From NCBI GenBank assembly GCA_036897485.1, contig JAYMTF010000170.1, positions 1 to 47,535 of the forward strand: DNA of 47,535 bases, given 5' to 3'. How positions within the stretch are numbered: position 1 is the stretch's first letter; each line of letters begins with the position of its first letter. The notes beneath the pieces were generated by a model. That model ran no database searches and was not told where the DNA came from. It was given only the letters and a program-made list of their open reading frames with translations. Both the position numbers and the translations under genes were made by a program. Shown in pieces: positions 1 to 11,066 of this stretch. Source of the stretch: Pelargonium nanum (Eukaryota; Streptophyta; Magnoliopsida; Geraniales; Geraniaceae).

Positions 1-59
1 CTCATTTTGGGACAAAAAATTTAGACAAACAGGACACTCATTTTGGGACGGAGGGAGTA
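1..59. mobile_element. Stowaway-type MITE, one end only
   Basis: The motif GACACTCATTTTGGGACGGA followed by GGGAGTA is the classic terminus of plant Stowaway (Tc1/mariner-derived) MITEs, reading inward from a TA target site at 58-59. A second CTCATTTTGGGAC lies at 1-13. The rest of the element is outside the window. Two more degenerate members occur at 16258-16511 and 35601-35843. Confidence 0.75.
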
Positions 60-368
60 TATATTTTTAAGAGTATTGAAAATATGCTAGTGACAACCAA
101 ACAGAAGATTATGCAACTAAATAGTTATCTTTGTGTATGCAGCTGGTGTTCTCATGATCATAAGATAAATCTGAAACATAAAGAACTACTTAATTCTCAA
201 TATTCATCCAACTCAACAAAACATCTTCTCCTCCAATAACAAGAACAAAACATGGAGAAAGAAATGAAACAACAGTAACAAACTAAGAAGAGGACAACCC
301 ATCAAGTTCATTGAAAATTTAAAATCAACAACATTCCAGTACTCATGAAGATTGCTACCATTTTCTTC

Positions 369-800
369 TCAAGATGACCCAGAAAGCCTCAGCAAAGTTA
401 GGGTTTCAGGTTCCTTCCCAGCTGCATCAGCTGGTTGGCTTGTTCTAGGGTTTGATGATTCATCATCTTTGGCTTCACTACTCTCAACAATTTGCAGCTT
501 ACCTTTCTCTCCTTCTGCTTCCTTATATTTACACAAATACCTAGCCATAGAATCAGCATAAGCATCAAACCCTAGGGCACTGAGAGCCTTACAGATGTCA
601 TCTCCATTTACTGTTTTCCTGTTCTCCTTGTGGCACCTGCTAGCTGCTTCACCAGTTACAAAGCTTATGAACTCTGTTGCACATTCTTGGATTGTTTGTT
701 TTGCTTCTTTGGAGATCTTTGTGGTTGGGGGCAAGATTTGCTTCATGAGCCTACCCACATTGGCAATGGGGAGCAAAAGATCTTGCTCATGATCAACCAT
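369..800 (-). CDS. NF-YB family transcription factor subunit (NF-YB4/5-like, non-LEC1 type)
   Basis: Encodes 143 aa. NF-YB pairs with NF-YC through a histone fold, and the dimer joins NF-YA to bind CCAAT boxes in the nucleus. The core is complete: [18 protein letters not shown], then [20 protein letters not shown], the [11 protein letters not shown]-contact segment and [13 protein letters not shown]. Lys rather than Asp in ISKEAK marks the non-LEC1 class. The ATG at 800 is used because the open frame upstream starts only at a TTG. The C-terminal tail after the core is short, charged and of unclear function. A conserved non-coding exon ending in a splice donor at 1476 probably supplies the 5' UTR, joining an acceptor near 847. 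A broken tandem copy lies at 3718-3945. Family is certain; the subfamily number is inference. Confidence 0.9.
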   Translation of the reverse strand: MVDHEQDLLLPIANVGRLMKQILPPTTKISKEAKQTIQECATEFISFVTGEAASRCHKENRKTVNGDDICKALSALGFDAYADSMARYLCKYKEAEGEKGKLQIVESSEAKDDESSNPRTSQPADAAGKEPETLTLLRLSGSS

Positions 801-1960
801 TTCTTCAATCTCTCTTGTACTTACCAAATGCAAGACACATGTTGCACTAGGGATAGATGGTATATTCTTTTATATATAAAATTTGCTTCATATTTGTGTA
901 TGTGTGCGTAATGTGAATGCAACATGTTGAAATATTAATTTAAAAATATCGTGTGAATCACGCATACACTTGTAGTCATCATTATATGATAAAATACTAA
1001 ATACTTTAACTGGTTAACTTGATTTTTAATCAGTATCGAGAGGTTTTGACGTTCACACTATCATAAAATGCTAAATAAGATGCAATTAGAGCTAGGTTTG
1101 TGAATCAACATTTCATAACCAAATTAAGAGGAAAAAAAAGAGAGGTGAAAGAAAGACATTCTTGGTTTGCATATACTATGTCCCGTAATATGAATTTGAA
1201 TAATGCGCATGCAGTTGTCATGACATACTTAAATACTGAGTGGTTTAATGGTTCAGTGAGTACAATCATACTGTAAATCAACGCTAAAAGAGTTTTAACG
1301 ATTACAACCAATTAAACCTATCTCAAAATGCAGAATAAGCTTTAGTAGAAAGTTTATGAACCATTATTCCTCTGCTGAAACCAAATGGAGAGAAGAAAAG
1401 AATGATCTTAATTAGTTTGTATATAATATGGAAATAACTCAAACACAAGCATAGACAAAGAACCACAACTCATACCTGTGAACTATTCTCACGATGATGA
1501 AAACATCAACTCAATAAGCAAACTTTTGAATATGTCTCCAAGCTTTTGTATGGTTGATTAGTTGTGCAAATTAAAACAAGATCAAAACTTTCTATTTTGA
1601 ACTTAAAATCATGGCAAAGCCTATATTTAGAAATGGTTTTGTGTAATAAACAACAATAACTTACGTAAACCTAGAAAGTAGCCAACAATATAGTACAATT
1701 AAACGTTGCTTCCAATCCCACTCACACTCTTGTTGCAGCATCCCTAGCTATATAATATATATGTTAACTTCGATGTTAATTTCTAATTAATTATGATAAA
1801 TATCTAGATTTAACTTTGCTAGCTTGGAATAGTAATTTTTTGTGGAGAGAACTAGTGGACTCAGAATGTCCACGTTTCATGTTCCTAAACAAATAGTGTT
1901 GTTTTAGTGCATAGCTAAGAGGAACCTTATATTTAATCTCTGGTTTAGTGTTCGATTACC
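598..1960. repeat. Tandem duplication, copy 1 (3' part of NF-YB core plus upstream DNA)
   Basis: Similarity to 3743-5312 starts abruptly at TCATCTCC (598 and 3743, offset 3145). It runs through the NF-YB core, the presumed 5' UTR intron, the putative 5' UTR exon with its donor (1476 versus 4875) and about 400 bp of promoter-side DNA. Landmarks shared by both copies are TGTCTCCAAGCTTTTG, TTAACTTCGATGTT, TTTAACTTT and AATAGTGTT. The offset grows to about 3.4 kb because copy 2 has extra intron repeat units. The outer edge is approximate. Confidence 0.8.
848..1475 (-). other. Probable 5' UTR intron of NF-YB containing a diverged ~220-bp tandem repeat
   Basis: Read on the minus strand, CACAG|GTATGAG at 1476/1475 is a good donor and TATCCCTAG|TGC at 848/847 a plausible acceptor. 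Between them are two diverged copies (about 925-1150 and 1165-1395) of a unit containing a TTAAATACTGAGTGGTTTAA-like block, an AAATGC block and a TTTGTGAATCAAC block followed by an AG-rich end. Three further units lie in the duplicate at about 4110-4750. No coding potential is seen. Splicing is inferred. Confidence 0.5.
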
Positions 1961-3717
1961 TCATGGGTTTCGTCACCCTATTTGGCAGCAACGTATTTCA
2001 ATTTGTTGCATTTAAAATGCAAAAAGTATAGGAACGTGGATCATTGTGGAATCCCTCTCCTACTGGGGAAAGGAGTAGTGTTATATCCATTCCCGTCATG
2101 TATCATCGTGTAATTAGTTTTTGGTGATAGACGTGAATCTCATTTCACGCGTTGGAGTTAAACTAGTTCCAAACATGCTGACCCACAAGTGTCAAATGAG
2201 CCTTTTAGAGCTCCCGAAAGTCCTTCAAAGCATTGTGGGTAGAGGTAGAGCCCCTACGTTTTTGTACCGCTTCAAGTTGTCTTAGTAATCCCACTAGTGA
2301 TCCGGCGAACTGAGGACCTTGGTGGCGCCCGACAACCGCTTTACTATTAGTTAAAATTACTTATGATTTTATTTATATTCTTAGATCTTTTAAACAGCTA
2401 CTAGAATTGTTTTGCAGAACAACGGTCTATGTGTACTAGGTGATCCTCGAATAGAAAGCCAAGAATGCAAATGTTGAAACCGGCCCTAGCTAGTTCTTAA
2501 AGAAACTCTAATTTTATATAATTAAGGGTTTGGCTATAGAGTATATAGCCCTCTTATTGAAATATTAACCTGTTAATTTGTATTAATTTATGTATCTGAG
2601 ATGTGATTGGGTCTGCACAGAGATTCATGTCATGTAAAGCTACAATATAAGTGGTCCCAAACCTAGGGTTAACCAGACCCAAAACCTGGAACATATTATA
2701 ATTAATCTATTTTTGAATACTTTAATTTTTGTGCATGAATATTTATTTGGGTCACAAAACTACAAGATTCAAGGAATATCGGTTCTGAATAATTAATTAA
2801 AATCGCCAATCTTATTGAAAAGATCATTTAGACAATATGTATTAGTAAAAAAAGTTTAAGTAAATTAAGGGCACACGGTATTTAGGTGGTTTAACAACTT
2901 AGCTATGCTCATGAATTGCAATTGAATCTTATTTGATTTAATCAACAACTCGAATTCAAAATTTCATCCCTAATAACGGAACTATTCAATCTCTCTAATG
3001 TTCGAATCTCTTTGCCTCTCTTTTTATTTTACTCTCACTGAATTTTAGTCTCTCGCTTAGTACGATTTTACATATAATTACATTATGTTTATACTCAACA
3101 AAGTAATGCATCGTTAGGAAAACATAATACATACTAAAAACGAAAAATAGGACTTCAAAAATTTGACTTGTGCCATGAACTACCGTTCAAGTCTTTTGAA
3201 TGCCCGTTCGTCCTAACTATTTCTTCGAATGCTCTATCTAATTACTTACCATCTTGATCCGTCGTTCAAATTGGTCTATACGGCCGTTCAGGCTCTTCAC
3301 AATTTTCCTCAACTTTTTACGTCTATGATCATTTACGACATCCTTTGAACACTTTTCATCCAGTCATCATGTTCCACAATCAAAACACAATATATTCTCA
3401 TACTTGCAAGCAGCGTTGCACAAGAACTCTTTATATATATATATTGATCTTCACTTTTAATTTATGATTTTCTCATTAATATATTGAAATATATATTGTG
3501 ATTTTCTTAACACCATGTTGATGAAATATTTGACGGTGGAACTGATTCATGATAATGATGATTTGAATTAACACTGGAGAGAATATTTTTCATGATCTGT
3601 CAATGATGAAATTGCAGACTGATGAGACCAAAAACATATACTGCATAATAAGGTTATCTGAGGTATCATATAATAAAAGTGTTGAATTAGCAATTGTAAC
3701 TCAACAGACTGCAGGTT
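1477..3717. other. Intergenic: NF-YB promoter side, then decayed retroelement-like DNA
   Basis: About 1477-1560 is the putative 5' UTR exon and up to about 1960 is duplicated promoter-side DNA. From about 1960 to 2480 the base composition changes and the text resembles LTR-retrotransposon leader, including GGTGGCGCCCGACAACCGC near 2320, which looks like a degenerate primer-binding region. No reverse transcriptase or gag frame is readable. From 2500 to 3717 it is AT-rich with no gene seen. Confidence 0.35.
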
Positions 3718-3945
3718 TTACATGAGCACTGAAACTAAAATATCATCTCCATTTACTGTTTTCCTGTTCTCCTTGTGGCACCTACTAGCTGCTTCACTAG
3801 TTACAAAACTTATGAACTCTGTTGCACATTCTTGGATTGTTTGTTTTGCTTCTTTGGAGACCTTTGTGGTTGGAGGCAAGATTTGCTTCATGAGCCTACC
3901 CACATTGGCTATGGGGAGCAAGAGATCTTGCTCATGATCACCCAT
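3718..3945 (-). pseudogene. 3'-truncated tandem copy of NF-YB
   Basis: From the ATG at 3945 this copy matches the intact gene closely ([39 protein letters not shown]) through KTVNGDDI. It then departs at the duplication breakpoint and ends after six unrelated residues at a TAA. It lacks the last third of the histone fold (the alpha3/alphaC part with GFDAY and ARYL), so normal NF-YC pairing is unlikely. The frame is otherwise undamaged and the copy keeps the matching upstream exon and promoter-side DNA, so it could be transcribed. The open frame extends to 4056 but that part corresponds to intron or UTR in copy 1. Confidence 0.85.
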
Positions 3946-5312
3946 TTCTTCAATCTCTTCTACTTCCCAAATGCAAGACACATGTTGCACTAGTGATAGA
4001 TGACATATATATATATATATATATAATCTCTTTGAGTTATATGAAAGATTATTCATATATATGTGTATGCGTGTGCGCAGATATGTGTGCGCACTGTGAA
4101 GGCAACATGTTATATGTTAATACAAAAATGTCAAGTGGATCACCCATGTTCATTGTCACATAGTTAAATATCAAGTATTGTAAGCATAATTCAACTAGAT
4201 TGTTATTTAATATTGTGAGTTCTTACGTTGACGGTAGACTAACCTCTGTCTTAAAGTGCTAAGTAAAATATAGTAGGTTTGGGATACAATTTCCCCTAGA
4301 ACCAAGTTAAGAGTAAAAAGAAGAAAGAAAGATGTTATATATTAATACAAAAATATCATGCAAGTGGATCATGTGTGGTAATCATCACATGACTAAATAC
4401 AAAGTCTCGTGAGTTTAACTTTAACAACAAACTTAACTTATCTTATCTTAAAATGCTACGCAAGATGAAGTATTGATTCGTGAATCAAATCTTCCGCCTA
4501 GAATCAAATATGGAAGAAATGGATGTTCTTATAGTTTGTATATATATATTATTTAATATAAAAATGCCGTGTAAATAACGTTGCACACTAAGTTATCATT
4601 ACATAGTTAAATACTGAGTGGTTTAACAGCTCAGTCAAAGTATTCACAATAAGTTAAATCTCTCTTAAATGACAATGAAATTGTAATAGAAGTTTATAAA
4701 TCAACTTTGTCATTAATTAGCACAAAATTAAGAGAAAATGAAGTAGATGAAAAGAAGAAGAAGATGATGATGATCTCAATGCCTATATGTACATGAAAAC
4801 AAGCAACAATATCTAAAGAGGAGGAGAACAAAAAAACAAAAACAAAAACAAAGAAAGCTAATAGGAGATCAAACCTGTGAATTGTGTTCATGATGATGAT
4901 GGAAAAATCAAGACTTTTCATTGTGTAATTAGAGGACACCATCCATGGATGTCTCCAAGCTTTTGCAAATCTTTGTATTTTGAGCTTAAAATCATGGCTC
5001 TATAACTCTATTAGTTTTGGCATAGAAATGGTTTTGTGGGATAAACAATAATTTACGCAAACCTATAAAGCAGCAATAATTTAGTTAATTCCTTGTATTG
5101 GAGCAGCCCCTATATAATATAAGTTAACTTCGATGTTTCTAGAAATATTTTTAAAATAATCGACGTTTCTGGATTTAACTTTACTTGAAATAGTAATTTT
5201 TTTTGTCTTGTGGACTCGGAATATCAACGTTTTATGTTCCCAAAAAGGATCAAACCAATAGTGTTTTAGTGGAACTCACTGTATGTAACTAATCTTTGGT
5301 TGGTGTTTCTAG
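3743..5312. repeat. Tandem duplication, copy 2
   Basis: Partner of 598-1960 in the same orientation. The left edge at 3743 cuts the NF-YB coding sequence. It contains three rather than two units of the diverged ~200-bp repeat (about 4110-4331, 4332-4520 and 4548-4750). The donor position is conserved at 4875/4874, though its sequence is GTTTGA rather than GTATGA. The 82-codon open frame at 4694-4942 crosses the UTR exon and is not taken as a gene. Confidence 0.8.
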
Positions 5313-6030
5313 TTCTAAGGTTAGGTATCTAATCTTTGTTTTATCACATTAAGTTTATAAATATTGTTATCTTTTATGTATATTACAGCAACATAATTGC
5401 ACAACCAAATGCGTGAGTTAACTAGTAAGTAGTTGTTTAAACTTAGTCTGAAATCTGAAGTTTGAGTCCTAGAAAATGTAATTGCGTTAAAACTTGGTAG
5501 TAAGGTGTTGCTGCTCTTGTACGTGGTCTTAACTAGTCCGACTTAAAAGTGCTGATTATATGCTGATTGCGGACTCATCTCGAAAACCTCATAGTTAAGA
5601 CGAAAAAATAAATCGAGTTATTAACTTTTAAATTTAATCTTTTCTGATCCATCATTTATTCAAAATAAGGTGCGAATAGGAAAGATATTTTGAAAAGCAA
5701 AGTCTAGTCATGTTTGTAACCTATATATTTAGAACTACTAGAAACCTCTTGAACTTTACAAATGAGTTTGGTCATATTATCTCATTTGAGATAGTTGCTC
5801 TCTGATATTAAGAATTTAGTTTGACTTGAACAGTCTAACAAATGTTTTTTCCCCTTAAACAGAATACATCACTCATTTGGCTTCCATTTTCAACAAAAAC
5901 AGGAATCTTAGGTTTAAATTGATAGAAAAAAATACATAGTTGTGACAAATTTTTTGACCAATCATATCAATAATCTTCACAAACATAGACAATAATTGAC
6001 AATCCTAATGCTTTTAAAAGTCTTTTAGGG
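5313..6030. other. Intergenic, no gene seen
   Basis: AT-rich DNA without a coding frame of note, repeat structure or RNA gene that I can recognise. Confidence 0.4.
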
Positions 6031-6408
6031 CTAACTGGTCCCCAACTCATGAGCATCATTGAGAGAGAGAGAGAGAGAGATGGCAAAACAGTAATCATTA
6101 GTAGTAGTATAGCTAGTGTAGTGTTGGAGAAGATCATGCTTGACTATGACTTGTTCTCTTGTTGAATTCATGCATGCAATTGCAATTTGCAAGCAATCAA
6201 TATTGGTAGAGCTTTGAAGTGTGAAGCTCATTCCTATGCTGCACAATAATGCAACATCAATTAAATGGGCTTTAGGCCCATCTTCTAGCAAGTACTCAAT
6301 AGAAATGTAGACTATGGGTGGGCCTCTTAAATACTGTCCAGCTGAAGCAACTTCACTCTTCAAACTGAATTTATCATCTTCTCCAATGTAACAAGCTACC
6401 AAGTCCAT
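6031..6408 (-). CDS. Unrecognised 125-codon ORF, possible small gene or lncRNA
   Basis: I do not recognise this protein. It starts at a true ATG and has no signal peptide. A mixed region around GPPIVYISIEYLLEDGPKAH precedes a Ser-Leu run that is the translation of a GA/CT microsatellite at 6061-6080, which weakens the case for coding. Upstream on the same strand is a promoter-like arrangement: TATATATAATATGC near 6600, then a pyrimidine-rich CTTCTC-repeat leader near 6525-6550, typical of plant 5' UTRs. That suggests a transcript whether or not this frame is translated. No intron is needed. Function unknown. Confidence 0.35.
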   Translation of the reverse strand: MDLVACYIGEDDKFSLKSEVASAGQYLRGPPIVYISIEYLLEDGPKAHLIDVALLCSIGMSFTLQSSTNIDCLQIAIACMNSTREQVIVKHDLLQHYTSYTTTNDYCFAISLSLSLNDAHELGTS

Positions 6409-7626
6409 TCAAGCTATACCTTTCATCAATTTAAAAATATAATATACCCTACTCTTCAAATAAACAACAAAATAAGAAGAAAGACAGATAGGATTCTTGT
6501 TGTTTCCTTTGTTGGTAATGTAGAAGAGAAGAGAAGAGAAGAGAAGGATCTATTCTCTATTGTAGATGTGGCTTTGACTCCTTGTGTATCCTATTGCATA
6601 TTATATATATGTATATATTATGTCCAATTCAATTATAGCCTTGTCTCTAGAACATTGTGTTCTTATCCATTACATATACATATGAATTTCTTGTTTGATA
6701 AGCTACAAAAATTCACTAAAATCCCAAGGACAATGAAAAATGTTTGATGGAATTACTATAAAATCTTCAATCTAAACATATACAAGAATTTTCTTAAAAT
6801 CTACTTTTTGATTCAATCCAAAAATGTGTAATCATGAACTGTATCATATAATATATAGTAACTAAGAATCAACATGTTGTATTTGTTCAAGTAGAGAGTG
6901 TTTTGTTCTTCTCTTAGCCTTGGAATATTCATGGCTTGCATGCACTTGTTGGGGGTTGGGGTTGTGTCATGCTCATGCATGTCAATCATTCATACTGTAT
7001 TATTCTCCATTATCATATTACAAATTTGGTGGCCTGTCAACTTTTCTTAATTTTGTACAATAGCAATGACAATTTATATATATATATATATATTATCAAC
7101 AATAGAAATTAATGACAATTTAATCAATGCTTAAAAATTTAAGATGATACACACACACATATATATAATGGAGTAAAATGATGCATATATAAAGTTCATC
7201 AACTTATAATTTGTAGAACATGATGATGGTGATATTTCAATCGATCTGTAGCAGATTATAATTTACTATATTTGTACCATTTTCAGATTGAAAAAATTAT
7301 AATTTAATTACAGTTAATTGTTGGATGACCTAAAAATTTATCAGCCCATTACAATATATGGTTATGATCTTATAAATAGATGAAAAACAATATAATTCAA
7401 CTCTCTTTACTAAACTCGAAGATAACATAGTGATGACATATGATCCGAGATCGATAAAACTTAGTCCCTCTTGACCGCATGCACCACATGTCCTTCACTA
7501 ATTGGTCCACATAATTATCAAAACTAAATTATTTTCATTTGAGATAATTTTATAGACACCTTTTCTCATGCAACAAACAAAACAACCCTAACACACATAG
7601 ATGTAGATATAGATGAGCCATTTCTC
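6409..7626. other. Intergenic: divergent upstream regions
   Basis: Lies between the minus-strand ORF and the plus-strand methyltransferase, so it holds both promoter sides. Features seen are a GAAGA repeat (6521-6546), TA repeats near 6600 and 7075-7095, and TATAAATAGA at 7371, a possible TATA box for the methyltransferase. No coding sequence seen. Confidence 0.35.
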
Positions 7627-8409
7627 ATGCAACAACAAAAAAAAGCCATGAAAACCTCTACCTCCCAAACAAAACCACTCCTTCTCAAATACTTTCTCTT
7701 CTTCTCCTTCCCTTTCCTCCTCCTCCTCCTCTTCACCACCACCACCACCACCAACCACCGCCAACCGCCGCCGGAAAACCCAACAACCACCACCCCGAAA
7801 GACATCAGGATCCGACCCGGATACGCCTCCTACGAATCCTACATCCAGCGCCAGCTCAACAAGACCCTAAACCCCAAGCTCCGAAAAATATGGACCACCC
7901 GCGACTGGGACCGCAAAATCCGGGTCTTCTCCGGATTCTTCGCGGACCTGAAACGACAGGGCCTCCTCCGAAACGACTCGCGCGCGCTCTGCATTGGTGC
8001 GCGCGTCGGCCAGGAGGTTGAGTCGCTGAGGCGAGTCGGCGTGTCGGACTCCGTGGGGATCGACCTGGTGCCGTATCCGCCGCTGGTGGTGGAAGGTGAC
8101 TTCCACGCGCAGCCGTTCGAGGACGAGCGGTTCGATTTCGAGTTCTCGAACGTGTTCGACCACGCGCTGTACCCGCACAAGTTCGTTGGGGAGATCGAGC
8201 GCACGCTCAAGCCGGGAGGGGTGTGCGTGCTCCACGTGGCGCTCTCGAGGCGCGCCGATAAGTACTCGGCTAACGATCTCTACAGTGTCAAACCGTTGGT
8301 GGAGCTGTTCAAGAGGTCCGAGGTTGTTTGGATCCGCAAGGTTGACGGATTCGGTTTGGACACCGAGGTTGTGTTTCGGAAGAAGACGGCCACTAGTACT
8401 GCTTGATTA
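7627..8409 (+). CDS. Membrane-anchored SAM-dependent methyltransferase-like protein (Methyltransf_11 type)
   Basis: An intronless frame of 260 codons gives 259 aa. A hydrophobic segment of Phe and Leu (about residues 18-36) follows a basic N-terminus, giving a type II anchor. A Thr/Pro-rich stalk comes next, then a soluble domain from about residue 60. The fold is suggested by LCIGARVGQEVE (motif I position), VGID, a GDFHAQPF segment, FDFEFSNVFDHALYP and LKPGG (194-198). Motif I has Cys-Ile-Gly-Ala instead of the usual acidic-x-Gly-x-Gly, so cofactor binding may be atypical. The likely location is the ER or Golgi with a lumenal domain; the substrate is unknown. The next ATG, seven codons in, is an alternative start. 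The CDS is strikingly GC-rich against its AT-rich flanks. Confidence 0.8.
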
Positions 8410-11066
8410 ATGGCTTATCTTTATTTATTTTTAATATATAGTTATTAAATGGTATTTTGTGTATACAATTTTCTTGTACATAGAGAGTAGTATTTAAATC
8501 CAAATGTTCCTTTCAGTTTTCTTGTTTTCACCTACATTTATATTTGGCATGGATTCATTGTGATTTCTATGGATTCTTTTTTATTTTGTTTTTGTGTTGG
8601 CATATAAGCATGGATGTTTATGTTACTACCAAAATATGAGGGTCCCTCATATGGCACATTGACAAGGTCCGACCCGATCTTCTCTATTTTTTCTTAACGT
8701 CTTCTCTCAAACAATACGCAAAACAATGTCGTAGAGGGAGGGTGTTTTGTGTAAGTCCCTTTTGATACCTAAGTCAATATATAATAGTTTGTCTTAAACT
8801 TGGTGCATAAGAGTATTGAAAAGCGTACTAGCTCTCTCGCTACAATTGTGACCTATTATTACAGGTAGTTCTCCACTCTCGTTAAGACTTGGTTTCCTTG
8901 TGAACCTTTACTTCTTATTATTGTTTAAAAAACTCCTATCTCTTTGGTTTGACCTTTTTGCCTTTCGCTGGGCCATTCATGTCTGTCATGTATGTATGAG
9001 TGATGTCATATGTAATAGAGGTCGTCTGAGGTGGAGTCGTGCCTCTGGGTATGATTTTGGGCATCGACCTAGATCAAGAGTGTTGGTGTGCTTTAGGAGA
9101 TATGCCCCAAACAATTTCTTGTACATATGATTAATTTTCTAAATTGTGGATAAACAAAATTGAATGTCAATAAGAAAATAATTTCATGCATCAAATTTAA
9201 TAATATGTCTGATCTTGCGCATAATATATACTTTTAAATGACAATAGCATGATATTTGCAGTGTTATACGTTCATATTATTTGTAAAATAATAATACCAA
9301 TATGGATATTATAATCACTTTTTGCTTTTTCATATCAAATTATTATTTTGTAATGAAATGGGTAAATGAAGAAGAAGATTTGCTTTATTAGAAGACAATA
9401 AGAGCCATATTAAGTAGAATTGAAGCAAAGAAAGTAGAGAGAGGGAGAGAGGAATAAAGCATAGCCTAAACCAAGAAGTAAAATGAATTGGTTTTGTCTT
9501 TAAGGGACAAAAAGAAGCCTCCAATCATATTTTTTCTCGATCAATTAAAGTTAAGACCGTTTTAAGTAACATTATTTTATGATTTATCTGTGCATGCCGA
9601 TGCTAATTACAGACGCTAATTCCGGATCAAATTTCCTCTTTCCAAAATGAAAAACTACAGTGATAGAAACAAAAGGATAAATCCACATTTCGATTAATGA
9701 GATTAAAGTGTGATACATTACATATAACTGACAATTTGTGCGTATGTGCCGTGTTCGTGTCGTGCTGAAGGTTGTTTGCGCACAACACGATACGTTTACT
9801 AATCGCGCTGTGCGGTTCAACACGAACACGACATGTTTGTTTACGTAGTGTGGGAGGTCGAACACACTAATTTCGTGTCGTGTTCGTGTCTCGTGTTGTG
9901 TTATGAAGCTCAGTCATATTTGGGGCTGTCTCCTTACTTGGCATGACATACATTCCTACTGAGTTTTTGGTTCTTTAGAGTTCTTAGCTTTCTTACAATG
10001 GTTGTTGACTCTTGAACTGTGTACTGTCTCTTCTCTCTTTGTTGCAGAGCTTGAATGTGCAACTATTTCAATAAAAATGAACTGTTCAAGATAGTTTCTA
10101 CTTTCTCCAATAACAAGTGCTACAATTTCTCCATAATCTCTACTGGATTCACCAGAACAGAGCAGTTTAGTAATAGAAACTTCCTGGTTCACACTTGGGT
10201 TATGCTCAGTTTGTGTCAATGAAGAACCATTAAAAGTTGTGGCTATACAGATGCAATATAAACTAATACATTTGTTTGTTTATATATATATATATATATC
10301 TTCTGTTATATACATTAAAATAAACATATTTGAAGATTATTTTATTTTTATGTGAGAAATCTAACTTGAAACTTCTTATTTAAACGATTAGAGTCTCTTT
10401 CACTTAAGTCAACATCCTTACTGATAAGATAAATTAAAAAATATATTTTATTACTTGTGTTTGAACCTAAATTACTTGAGTAATTAAATTATAAAGTAGC
10501 TAACTCATTTCTTACAATTCTTTCAATTCTTACAATTCTTTCAAAACTTCTTTAAAAGATTCAAATTCCGACTTGAAGTGCATAACAATGATATTCTCTA
10601 TAAAAAAAGCACCATTTTTTTTCTTCAAATAAATCATTCCATGTTCCATATACATTAAGGTGTAAAACCTGCTCAATTCACTCTACAATAGAAATTTGAG
10701 TTACTTGTTTATTTTCAAGTATGACTAAAACCACAGCATAAGGTTTTAAACCTACTCAAATCAGTACTATATATCTTGAGATGAGTCTTGTAAAGCTCTA
10801 CTTCATTTTTTCTTAAATAACTTATTTTGTTTTCCTAAATCACTAACATGCTTTAACCTTGAATCTACAAAATGTGTACTTGATAGAGACAAAAAAATAG
10901 CAAACTAAAGTTCAAAATAACAGCAAACTCATTTAAAAGAGGACTAGAATTGAAATAAGCATCTTTTAAGGATGATTTCAACAATACAACCCACATTTTA
11001 AACATTAACCAAACCAACAAAACTACATCATATGTTGTTCTTCAACCAAAGAGAGTAAATAGCTCT
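8410..11066. other. Intergenic with transposon remnants
   Basis: 8640-9110 has a composition unlike its flanks and may be decayed LTR-type DNA, without a readable protein. 9740-9905 carries repeats of the CGTGTTCGTGTCGTG kind typical of a hAT-like MITE. A frame at 9956-10219 (87 codons) starts at TTG and resembles nothing I know. 10280-10299 is a TA microsatellite. 10300-11066 is AT-rich with no gene seen. Confidence 0.35.
9738..9905. mobile_element. hAT-like MITE fragment rich in CGTGTTCGTGTC
   Basis: Direct and inverted copies of GTGTTCGTGTCGTG and AACACGAACACGACA crowd this stretch, the signature internal sequence of a widespread plant non-autonomous hAT family. The GGCAATT-type termini are not clearly preserved here, unlike in the related elements at 34134-34560 and 40967-41329. 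Confidence 0.45.

Noticed and set aside
369-833. A 154-aa NF-YB start at 833
   Set aside because: The codon at 833-831 is TTG. The first in-frame ATG is at 800, immediately before the conserved core.
1960-2480. An intact LTR retrotransposon
   Set aside because: Only a leader-like segment with a degenerate primer-binding look is seen. No paired LTRs or polymerase frame are present.
4694-4942. An 82-codon hydrophobic open frame upstream of the truncated NF-YB
   Set aside because: It corresponds to the duplicated UTR exon and intron; in copy 1 the equivalent frame is broken, so it is chance.
7839-8235. Minus-strand open frames of 122-123 codons within the methyltransferase gene
   Set aside because: GC-rich coding DNA gives long antisense frames; they match no family and overlap a well-formed gene.
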